From the NCBI GenBank assembly GCA_025024175.1, contig QCXZ01000137.1, positions 20,026,001 through 20,090,000 on the forward strand: a DNA stretch of 64,000 bases, in the 5' to 3' direction. Under the pieces are notes generated by a model that did not search any database, was not told the origin of the DNA, and worked only from the letters and a program-made list of their open reading frames with translations. The DNA is from Rhyzopertha dominica (taxonomy: Eukaryota; Arthropoda; Insecta; Coleoptera; Bostrichidae). The translations under genes were made by a program, and so were the position numbers. This document shows, piece by piece, positions 1 to 10,529 of this stretch; the first letter of the stretch is position 1, and every line of letters begins with the position of its first letter.

Positions 1-312
1 CGTTTCTCCATTTCCACACAACAATAGTCTTCATTGTATTTAATCATTGTAAAGTTTCAGTTCCAGCAATGATGTGTTTTCTATTTGATAATATAATAAA
101 ATACAGCCAGGTAGAGACTTGGTTACCGGCGAGAGGCTGTTTTAATATTGTTTTCAGCTACCTAGTTATAGTTTTTACCCCAATATCTTCAAGGTCACAT
201 TGTCTTGCAACCGGTTCATCTGTTTCAGCTGTTAATAACTCAACAAGGATATCAAAAATAAAACAAAACCATACTAACTACTACTGCAAATAGTGGGTGA
301 GTCGATAACATC

Positions 313-905
313 GCCAAGTTCTTGGCAAATGTTCTGAAGGACTACACGGGGATAAAATCTTCACATGTTCTCAATTCCAAACACTTTGTGAACATTCTAT
401 CGGAATTCACCCTCGATCCAGTGGACATTCTGGCCAGTTTCAGCATCACGTCGTTGTTCTGAAAAGTTCAAGTTTTAGAATCCATGACGAAAGTCCGTCA
501 ATTATTATCCCGGGGCAATAAGCCTGACTTGCAGACTTGGTAGAAAATTGTCTCACTTCAACGTATTTCACATTTCATGGTAAATTCTACTGACAAATTT
601 CTGGTACACTTATGGGTTACCCATTGTCACCAGTAGTAGCAAACATATTCATGGAAGCCTTTGAATAAATAGCTTTAGAGTCATCAGACCTGAAATCTAA
701 AATCTGTCTTCCTTGTGTGACGACACTTTCATTATATGGCTTCACGGCTTAGACACCTTAACAAATTTCTTAGATCACCTTAATTCCCAACATTCTGATA
801 TAAAATTCACGACGGAAATCGAATGAAATAATTTTCTTGATGTTCTTGTCACTCCTCTCAAGGAATAACTTACAACAGAACCTACGGATCACAATACAAC
901 TAAGG
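313..905 (+). pseudogene. Penelope-like element reverse transcriptase remnant
   Basis: Conceptual translation in shifting plus-strand frames gives consecutive blocks typical of Penelope-like (PLE) reverse transcriptases. They are AKFLANVLKDYTG (from 313), FVNILSEFTLDPVDILASFS (to about 455), GYPLSPVVANIFMEAFE (612-662), and a DDTFIIW catalytic-motif block (717 on) followed by FLDHLNSQHSDIKFTTEIE and NNFLDVLV. The first D of the usual YVDD-type motif has become C. The frame changes between blocks and there are in-frame stops, for example after the 'S-L-F' block near 461 and at 826. It is a dead fragment of the RT domain; no GIY-YIG endonuclease is visible. Order and spacing of the blocks follow the family, so the assignment is fairly firm although no block is intact. 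Confidence 0.75.
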
Positions 906-1927
906 CGTTTTATAGGTACTTTTTATGCGTATAAATAATGTCCATTAAGATGATGCATTTGAAATATATTTATGTTAATTTCTGAATATCCTGCCTTACA
1001 ATATGTTATTCTTAAAATAAGATTTGAACAACAGAACTTGGCAACTCCGCGCACTAACCTCCGACATTTATGCAAATATCGACTACGACCGATAATTTCT
1101 GGACACAACCAGTGACCCCGACACGAGCCTCACATAAATTCCGTAAACGGCTTTAACAAGTATGCAGCTAGTGTATTTCCAGGACAGCGTTGATAATGTT
1201 GGGTCTGCTTTGACAAGGATGAGGACGACGGTATTTTTCGGACGGTGAGGTTCCGAAGTAATTAACCAGAACCGTAATTAGCATCTGGGGGGATAATTGG
1301 AAGGACACCTGAGCCCATGAAAGCCGATATACATAGTGATATTCGCTCAGAAAATGTTGCTTTTATGCCAGCAGAGAGTGCCTGTGACACTGTAGTACGG
1401 AAGTGTGTTCAGATTTATATATTTATATATTGACGTAAAAATGTTACGTGTGATTTTATCCCTCAGGATCTGCCCGTGCGGGAAATTCTTAATAGAGAGA
1501 TAAATATAAATTCATAATATACGGGGTGTCCCGTGACGTGACGGTCGTAGCTTAAGATTGTTTAGCCAAGGCAATTTCACAATTGTAATGAACATCTAAA
1601 CTCAATTGTAACCAAGCAATCAAAATTTAAAAGGAAAACGAGATCAGTAGGATGTAAACGTTAATGTTATGCTCCATTAATTTTACTGTTTTTGCAAAAT
1701 CAAGTTGGTTGCGAGTAACATTATTGTTTTCTTTATACACTTTGAGTTATCGACATAAACAGCCGACAGAAGTATCTTTAACAGTGGCCATTGATCAAGG
1801 CAAGCAGACAGGTTTTAAGAGGGATACGAAGTACCGAAATTTAGAGCTTTACGGGATTTACTGTACAGGGCTCAGTTTTGCACCGATTTCGACAAGCGAG
1901 GACTTAGTCGAAAGATGAAAGAACGTT
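906..1927. other. non-coding stretch
   Basis: No supportable gene. Positions 1190-1330 are relatively GC-rich and carry homeodomain-type cores (taattaacc, gtaattagc), so they could be a conserved regulatory block. The string 'ggggtgtcccgtgacgtgac' near 1524 resembles the terminal motif of gggtgtccc-type DNA transposons, but I found no partner end. Confidence 0.4.
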
Positions 1928-2074
1928 CTACAGTTTGGCTTGATTACATTTCTGATAAATGTTACAGCTGATCGTTAAGAAATTATTGAAATTGGTTAAT
2001 TATATCCACATTTGATAGCCACATAAATCGCTTTCAACAGCAGTTAATGAAAATTTAATCAAGCCAAACTGTAG
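1928..2074. repeat. small hairpin element (MITE-like inverted repeat)
   Basis: A perfect 19-bp inverted repeat (ctacagtttggcttgatta at 1928-1946, complement at 2056-2074) bounds a 147-bp segment. Beyond the perfect part the arms keep a weaker match. It looks like a short non-autonomous inverted-repeat element; no clear target duplication is visible. Confidence 0.55.
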
Positions 2075-4069
2075 TTCAATGTTTCCATTACGTATGTTTC
2101 AAATCTGGACGGGATTGAAAAAAGAACAATTTAGTTATGTTAAACCCAGTAATGGTCTACATGCCGATATTTTTGGTGTTCAGCGGCCCGTCGCTATCCC
2201 CACTATCTTCTTCTGACAGCTGCCAGGCCGGTGTTTTCGATGAGCGACGGGAATCGGAAATGTCCGACCGTCAACAATCACTTCATGATTTGGTTACTTG
2301 TTTTGGCGCGATATTACAAATCTAGCCAACTGTAAAGTCAATATGGGTAAAAGCGAAAACAAATGTACGGCAAGGACCACACACGAAAAAATGACGGAAA
2401 CGTCACAAACAAAAAAAAATAGCTTACGAAGTTTGTACAAGAAATTCTATAATATATAGACGATAGCGATATAAGTATAATACAAATCCAACATATTAAA
2501 TTATAATGCAGACACTTATTTATGATCGTGCAACTGCCTATAAGTCGCAATGAATGAAATGAATACCGGTAATATAATATTCTTGAACCAATAAATCTCT
2601 AAATGATAATTCCTAAAAATGGTTGGCCTTGCTATTGTTATGTTCTGCACTTTCAGCTGCATTTTGTACTGACAGTTTACTAACTCAGCTTTTAAACTAT
2701 TTGAGCAACATTGTTGCGTTCTTCCATATGTACCTGTATACTGTATGTTGAGAACAAAGTTCTCAAGTATTATATTTATTTAGTTAATAATCTCTACAAT
2801 ATGAATGTTTTACTGTTATAATGGGATCAGTTTTGAAGTCTAATGAGACCTCATCCGCAAGCCACTTGTTATAATTTAATAAAATATACCTACACATACA
2901 TAATATAACCATTAATACAACTTAAAAATAATTATTCCTGTCATTAACTTTCTTTTTAGCAATATGTTGGACACGTTTCGAAAATGTCATTAACTAATAA
3001 CTCAGGTAAAAGATTAGTAGTGTGTGTGTTTAAAGTTGTCTTATTGAGATATTTCCAATAAGTTTAATGATTGCCTGAAGATAGAAAATTTTAACAGTGG
3101 TATTAAATTAAAAATTGTGTTCTGTGTATCTAAAAGATGTTTCACAGATAATGATTAATTTTGTGCCATTCGCCAAGACCTGAGATCTTCATTCATTCTC
3201 GTTTTAAATTTCTGTATGTTTCCAAAGTTACAGTATTTGCATCTTAATTTGAATATTCAAGTCTTGTCTGGCATCTGAACTATATTATCTTTATTAATTA
3301 AAAGAATTTTGCCTAATGTTATTTATTTTTGTTACCTAGGAAATGCAAAAGATTTTTTTATTTGACTGTAAATTAATTTTTATATACATTTATTACGTAG
3401 TATTAATTAATAAATTACCAATTTGTTCTATTACATGTAATAATAATATTTGATTACATTTAGTTTTATGTTAAGGTAGTTATATGAGTTTATTTAAATT
3501 ATTAGACAAAATAGCTGAAGTATATTGCATTGGTTGCAGTGCGTAATAGTATGAATATTTTAGTGGTAGAGAAAATTCTCTTTGCTAACAAAGTCTGGAA
3601 GCTGGAAAGATGTGGAATATACTAATTAAGATGCAACATTTGGAAGAGCCTATAGGAATTTTATTCAGAAATGTTAAAATGAGAGTAAAAGAACATCTCA
3701 AGTTATGAAGATTGCTACAAAATTATTCAAGTTATATCGAAACATCTTGGGATACAAGACATAATTTTGAAATAATACCTATACTGAAATTTTACATATT
3801 CAGCAAAAGTAGGTATTAAACTTACTAGATGAGGCTTTTTTGAGAGTTTGACGAACAGGCTCAATACTGCGATAAGAAGTTTTCTAATAGTTATATGGTC
3901 AAAATTTAAGTTACTTGCAGAAATAATTGTAAGTTCTATTAATAACTGTTTTGTGTTTAATGGCTTAATTATTATTTATATTATGCTTTATTAAAATGTA
4001 AATGTGATTTGAGGAAGAGGTCTCATCATAACTTTGATTAAAAATAACGATCGCAACTTGTTGATTGTT
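2075..4069. other. AT-rich non-coding stretch
   Basis: Nothing recognisable. The small open frame around 2137-2325 lies in a locally GC-richer patch (2180-2280) but has no domain, no splice logic and no family resemblance. Confidence 0.5.
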
Positions 4070-4880
4070 CAAGCTTCAGAAATAGGGGGTATTCGACCTT
4101 TTGGTTTAATAAATTAAGTAAACCCTTTTTTCAGTGCCAAGCTTTAGTCTTTGTTTAACACGTCATCAGGGCTTCTACTATAAATTTACAATGGAGTAAG
4201 CATAATAATAACAATAATAGGTTTTACGTAAATCTTACCGAAAGTGAGATTAATTTTAAGTGAGTTTTATGTTGTGAATGATTTTCCCAATATAGGTACC
4301 ATGTAATTTCTTCTTCTTTCTGTGTTTCAGTAGCTCGTATTGACAAGACATAGATGGATTAATCGTAGAACATTAAAATACAGCTTAAAATTGTATCTAC
4401 GTTTAAATTCAACACAACTTAACTGAAAAGACAGAAATATAGACAGTGTCAATATGTCGGCGTCAAAAATCACAGCAATATTTTCTAGTATTTTATATAC
4501 AGTTAATTATTCAAAATCTGTTCAGATTTGAAAGTTCTGATAACTTTTTTTTGTTCTGTTGAATTTAAATGTACAAGTTTAAGATGTACTTTAATGTTCT
4601 GCGATTAATTCATCTGTTTCTTCTTAATACGAACTATTGAAACACAGGAAGAAGAAGATATATATTGGGAAAATAATTAACAACATAAAACTACTTAAAA
4701 TTAATCTCACTTTCAATAAGATTTACGTAAAACTTATTATTGTTATTATATGTTTTCTCATTGTAAATTTATTGTAGAAGCTCTGATGATGTCTTAAATA
4801 AAGACGAAAGCTTGGCATTGAGAAAAGAGTTTACTTAATTTATTAAACCAAAGGTCGAATACACCCATTTCTGAAGCTTG
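4070..4880. repeat. long imperfect palindrome (foldback element)
   Basis: Two arms of about 320-345 bp (4070-4413 and 4558-4880) are imperfect reverse complements separated by about 145 bp. The outer ends read caagcttcagaaata and its complement; the inner part includes gttgaatttaaa and its complement. The right arm contains ctgatga (4783-4789), a perfect 5-bp stem gtctt/aagac (4791-4795 / 4801-4805) and gaaa (4806-4809). This is the order of a hammerhead ribozyme core (CUGAUGA, stem II, GAAA). The left arm carries a decayed copy on the other strand. Such cores are known from Penelope-like and related retroelements. I infer an inverted pair of retroelement ends or a foldback transposon. Confidence 0.6.
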
Positions 4881-6230
4881 GTATCATTATATATAGATAT
4901 CAAAACTAGTCGCACCAAAACATTAAAATGAGTTAACACTATAACACGTCTTGTTATACATACTTATCTTGCAATGATATGAAGCTCCAAAGTTGGGTAT
5001 ATTTTATCATTTACTATTTTTTAAATATTGATTCGTTTCAAACCAAAATGCTGTTTAATAAGAATCATGGGCAATCCTTTTAGTTTAAAGCTGATTAGGT
5101 TTGTATGTTTTACTTCACTATTACCGCATTGCCCTAAATAACATGTAATATGTATGTAACAATGCATATTACATTGTCTTATTAGAAATACTACAGAAGA
5201 AACCAGAACAGGACAAATATAGTTCATTCGAAGGCCTTATTAAAATCATTTCCTAGTTTTCACATCGGTTAAGTTACCATTATTATATGTGGATTTGGAA
5301 AATTAATGTTTTGATAACAACGGCCACATTTTGTTTAAGATTTAATAATTTTTGTTGGTTAGTTTCAAAAACTACCTACGTACTCGAAGGGTTCAAACAC
5401 TGATTACCGCTGGCGAGTACCCTGTAGGTAGAAATAGAAATGCAAATGTTACACAAAAAAACAGCCACCCTCCGGTAAGTAACTTCGTTACTATTGGTAA
5501 TAAATGAAATACGCAATTTTATGTAAGCGAATCTTTGACAATAGGTTAGCAACCTTCCAATAAAAATGGAAAACAAATACTCACGTAGGTACAACATTTT
5601 TAGTGGTGCTACAGAAAATGTGCGTTTAAAAACAAAGTTGCATACTGAACTGAAATATTTAACATTGTATGTTTGACAATATATATTTAGAAAATATCAG
5701 TATTCATAAACTTCGATTTGATGTATTACAAATTTCTGTATCGTAAGCCCTAGAGCTTTCGCAGTAATGACTAATTTATGATGGTGCAGTTTGAGAAAAT
5801 TAATTTTAATATTAAAAAGTAAATTAATTAGTGTTAAAAATTGCCATTTTAGTAGTGGAGCGTGAAGCACAACAGTCCGAAATATGGCTAGGCATCAGCA
5901 AAAAAATGAAAACCACTATAATACTGATTCTGTAGACGCGCCACAGATATTCGGCCACATGCCAAAACCGGCCAGTGCAGCGCTATGATTTTACGGCGAG
6001 AGTATTCCCCTGACTTCACTACACCCCTACTGTTGTATATTGGTGGGGACGCTCAGCGTCTTGAAACGCGAATTCACGGCAACGCGCGGTCTTCGTATCC
6101 CTCTTACCGCCTTTTCATCAAGGCCTTGTAAAAGAAGAAACAGTACTTGATGATGACCAACATATTAGATACATACCAAATAGCTGTGAAAAGTAACAGA
6201 TAATTAACAAATCACCGAACTAGCGGAAAG
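4881..6230. other. non-coding stretch with a GC-richer patch
   Basis: No gene seen. Positions 5935-6110 are noticeably GC-richer than their surroundings and directly precede LINE debris; they may be the 5' part of that element or a regulatory block. Confidence 0.4.
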
Positions 6231-6234
6231 AGTT

Positions 6235-6560
6235 GAAGTTAATGTCCTGGGACTTATCGAAGGCCTCTGGTTCTGTCACTACATTCTCTTGAAGAAATTA
6301 GAATAAAGCGAGAGGTGAGGTGAGGTAAGCTATTTACAAAACGGAAGACAAACAAATTACACGCTCTGACTGCTCAGGAAGCGTAGAGTTTCATGTGGTG
6401 TTCCGCAAGTGTCGATTCTGGGGCCTATATTACTCTCCATTTGAAAAGGTATAGAACGTTAACGTTACTAGGTATCTAAGGGCTCTATACACGGACAACA
6501 CCATGTTTATGCAAATATCGACACAGGCTGCTACAATTTAAACATTTAACCGCGATGACG
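6235..6560 (+). pseudogene. LINE reverse transcriptase remnant (Jockey/CR1-like)
   Basis: Plus-strand translation across frame changes shows a DLSKASGSV block (family D-x-S-K-A-F-D-x-V) near 6250. A CGVPQVSILGPILLS block near 6397-6440 matches the family GVPQGSILGPxLF motif. YTDNTM near 6490-6510 corresponds to the catalytic YADDT. The key D-D is altered and the frame is broken, so this is an inactive non-LTR retrotransposon fragment. Confidence 0.65.
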
Positions 6561-6569
6561 TTGTTAAAC

Positions 6570-7500
6570 TCCTTGGTGTTGCACATTGGTAATCAGTTCA
6601 AATGGCACGTTCATGATTGTGCACTAGAAGAGTTTTTACATATTCCGTCCTCGGCATTTCCTTAACGAGTTGAATGTTGTTCGTGTTACGTCGGTAATAA
6701 ATTGTGGATAATTTGTTTCTATCTTTATTTTGACTTATCATGTAAATCTCGTTGAGAGCGAATACATTAACATTTTTGCAGTATGGAAAACTCTTTACAA
6801 TTTTGATTTACACCTCAACCCTATTCTACCTGCATAAGCTTAATATCCTTCAATATATTCACCAAGATTAAAATTTTCGCATAAGTTACTGAAATATCGA
6901 GTGCCTTGACAAATTTTGTTTACTGAGAAAGGAACTTTCGCCAGAGATAGTGCTAATAACATCATTGTTTGGACACTCCAAGATGCACGGGAAACTAGAA
7001 AAGTTTATTTTCAATTTATAAATTTTGTAATGGATGCAGCTTATCGGTACGAATATACATTCCGCAGAATGTATTCATTTTGATCGCCAATCTTTACAAT
7101 TATTGCAATAAAACAGTGAAACGACTTCTTTTCACTTATTTTTTTTATTAAGGTTTTATCTGATTATCTGCTGAGATTTAAAATCATCATACCTCAGTTG
7201 TGACTGAGTTTGGAGCAGGCCAGTGGGCTGGGCGAGGGGGAGTGGGGGGGGCAGAAAATCTAGAAAATTGTTTCTATATCTAAAAAAATATGAATATATT
7301 TAATTCTCATTTTTCATTTCATATAACATTTTTTGTTTTTTCTTTTACTTTATGTATTTTAAGTAACATATTTTTATATTGTTTTAATAATCATACCTTT
7401 AAGAATTACTTTTGCGTTCATTTGTTTATTTTGCATGTGCTATATACATAGGGTCACTCACGAAGAGTAGCCACATCTGGTTACACCAGAACTATACGCT
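6570..7500. other. non-coding stretch with a G-run cluster
   Basis: No gene. At 7225-7251 four runs of three or more G on the plus strand (gggctgggcgaggggg plus agtgggggggg) form a possible G-quadruplex, conspicuous in this AT-rich background. Confidence 0.45.
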
Positions 7501-7507
7501 AAGTTCG

Positions 7508-7550
7508 TTATTTTAAATGGAACACCCTCTGTATTATTATACTTTTAGGT
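7508..7550 (+). repeat. dispersed repeat, copy 1 (aaatggaacaccct motif)
   Basis: The stretch ttattttaaatggaacaccc and following bases closely match 51012-51055. Similar sequence upstream of the core is weak. It marks two fragments of the same dispersed repeat family, about 43.5 kb apart. Confidence 0.5.
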
Positions 7551-7913
7551 TTCTCATTGAAATGTAATGGGTTTGATAAGCTTTTGTAAAGTCCAAATTG
7601 AATAGTTTTGTAATTATTCGAAAAAAGTGACGTCTTCAACGACCTCGAAAGATAATTAATTTTCGAAAATGGAGTAATGTAAAACTGAACTGTTTTGTAC
7701 ATGAGAAGGACACTATCTGCTAATTACACTCGCAAATACTTTTTAAGTTAAGTTTGTTTAGTTTTAATACTTACTATTGTACGACGTTCAGGTTCAGGAA
7801 TATATATTCATGGATATCAGAAATTTTTCAAAAGGAACGGTATATCAGTTCTGCTACAAGTAATTGCATAATTCAATTCTCTTTAAATTGATATCGGGTT
7901 ATGGTTAGCTCTT

Positions 7914-8087
7914 GACATGTTGTTTTCCGGGTTGGTTCCCGCATTGGTTATTTGACCTTGACGTTTCGACACTCATGTCGGTGTCTTCCTCAGAAGTAGC
8001 TCTGAAACTGAGGAAGACACCGACATGAGTGTCGAAACGTCAAGGTCAAATAACCAACGTGGGAACCAGCCCGGAAAACAACATGTC
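7914..8087. repeat. near-perfect 80-bp hairpin with hammerhead-like core
   Basis: Arms 7914-7993 and 8008-8087 are inverted copies with about 3 mismatches in 80, around a 14-nt loop. The plus-strand right arm reads ctgagga (8008-8014), a stem gacac/gtgtc (8016-8020 / 8029-8033), then gaaac (8034-8038). This resembles a hammerhead ribozyme CUGANGA, stem II, GAAA arrangement as found in Penelope-like element termini. The high identity of the arms implies a recent duplication-inversion or selection. I could not assign stems I and III with confidence. Confidence 0.65.
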
Positions 8088-10395
8088 ATCGACAACAACC
8101 ACGGAAGCTGTTGTCAGTAGTCTTTGAGACATTTGTCAAAAACTGTTTTTGCTAGTTACTTCACTTATTTCTGAAATGTTTATTTTTGCTATTGAAAAAA
8201 AAACGTAGTGGAAAGGAACGCTAGTGGCAATATGAGGAGAACAGAACATAAAATATATAACATTGCAAATAAAATTTAAAACTTTCGAAATAAGTAAAAC
8301 TATGACGAACCACTTTACTGCTTGAAGCATCTCTATGAACTGTTTAATAACTGATAAACAAAAGAAACATGATGGCTTATTGACGGAAACAAAACAAATC
8401 TGTTAGCCGAACATAGATAAGCGTCACCTCCTTCAATCGAGCGTCAGAGTTACAAGGCTTCGAAGTTTATTCGAGCAAGCCAGTCGTAAACAAGAATTAC
8501 GTTGGGAAGCCAGTACCTGAAGTCCCTCAAGACTTCAATAGTTATCTATGTATTTAACATCGGCATGTTTAAAAATGTGCAGATTGAAATATGAAATGCA
8601 TTCATAATATACCTCATATCAGATATCATAATGACATTTTATAGCCCACAAAAAGGATAATGTTGAGATAAATTATGAAGCAAAACAAAAAAGCAACTGC
8701 GAAACCAAAGTTTGGGGTTATAGACTGCATTCCAAAATGCGTTTATTGTACTAGTGCCTTTATTCACTTATACTGTCACTTCAAGCTCTTGGTTGTCACT
8801 TATACTTTTACGAATATGTGCAGACAGGTGTGAACAATAAAAAAACAAGGTAAATTTTTATGATAGTGAGTGAAAAATAATCATTAACAACAAGCAGTAT
8901 CTAGATCTATTACAAAGAAGTGTAGTACCATCATTAAATTTTTATTTCGACGGAGTTATATTTTCATTTATAATTTGTTAGTTGTAACTATGCTTCGACT
9001 AGTAAAATTATCGTTTTCAGATGGAAGCTTTCACATGTGCAGTAGTTTTATAATCTGATTTTGTTCGCTAAGAATTACAAGATAACATAAAAACACAACA
9101 AATGATAAAAAACTAACAACGTTTTTGTAATTCATTTATTCATTGTCATTTTTTTGTCGAAAGCTTTGCCTACTTCACTTCTAATTCCTGCATACAGTAC
9201 CTACCAGTACTTAAACTGTCTGAGGTACTCGCTATGTAGTGATCAGGTTAAGTTCACAGAAACTATAAAGGTTGATGGGTTCATCGGAGTAAGAAAGGAT
9301 AAAATTTTGAAAAAGTAAATTAATTATTGAAACAAATAAACGTTCCGATAACTAATCTGTAAGATGCTGTCATTAAGTTTCCTAATCAAGGATACATCTT
9401 TGTTTTCATATTATCATTCGTTTTACACTATTTCTAATATGCACCTGCCTTTTCCAATAATTTTTTCCTAAACAATAAAGACGCATCATGTTGGTATTTA
9501 CTCGAATTATGAAATATTCTGTAAACTCATGTACAGGAATCTCCTCTAATCAGGATCTTATTGATTTTCGTTCTCCTCCAGCAAGACTCGTCTCAACTGG
9601 CGTCTACGCCCCATCCTCTTGTCCTTGACACGTCATGAAACTTTAAACCGAAGTCAACGAACAATGGACCTTGTAATAATTAATGCCTTGCGCAAACACG
9701 TCTTATATAATTTACCTGTACGTGCAAACAGGGATTTAATGTCTGCGTCACGTCAGTGGCCTCCAACCATTTCCAATTATTGTAGTACCGTTCTTGAACC
9801 GATTTTGTCCATTAAGGTGGAACATTTCTTCTTTGTGAAATCGTTGATTTGTATGTCATATTTTTTATTTCTATTATTATTGTAAGCATTTGCAATGCAG
9901 TATTTTTTAATATATCGGAAATTAAATAAAAATGGCCCAATATCTACTATCCGTTTAATATATATCATCTAAGTGATTTAATACTTATTTTTCGAGTTAA
10001 TGCTACTATAATAAGATATAGATGTTTATTTTGTGGTCATTTTTGTAATTGTTCGTGTTTATATTTGAAGGCTTAGGCTCCTAATAATTATATTAAATTA
10101 AATAGGTTTTGTGTTTTTATAATAGCGTTTCAATCTTTATTTAGATCTTTTTCAAATAAGTAACTTTTGGTATTATAATTGACAAATTGGCATTAATTTA
10201 ATTGATTTAATGTGCTGCTATAATGTTCTAAAATAAAATCATATTTATTAAAGGCAAATATGGCGTGTGGTTATGGAGTTTATAATGACAACACCTACAG
10301 ATGCTGTTATGTAGTGTAGAATATAGTCAACGGTTTCTCTTTAGAGCATTCCTAATAAAAACATATATTATATTTCGCTCATTAGTTAAAGCAAC
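8088..10395. other. AT-rich non-coding stretch
   Basis: No supportable gene or element. The open frame near 9619-9885 ends in a run of hydrophobic AT-rich codons and looks like chance. Confidence 0.5.
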
Positions 10396-10399
10396 ATTT

Positions 10400-10525
10400 G
10401 GAATAAAGGGTTGGACTAGTCGCCTCCAACATCTCTCGACTTCACGTCATTGGACTATGTTTTCGAGGTCAGTAGCGATACTCATTACAAGAACGCTATT
10501 GAAAGCAAAATTAAGGCAGAGAATT
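10400..10525 (+). pseudogene. DDE transposase C-terminal scrap (Tc/mariner-related)
   Basis: One plus frame reads SPPTSLDFTSLDYVFEV followed by SKIKAENF. It resembles the 'P-x-R-S-P-D-L-T-P-L-D-F-F-L-W-G' block and the downstream helix of insect Tc/mariner-superfamily transposases, of which a fuller minus-strand copy lies at 36.9-37.6 kb. Only about 40 residues are recognisable and the terminal catalytic region is decayed. Confidence 0.45.
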
Positions 10526-10529
10526 TTAT

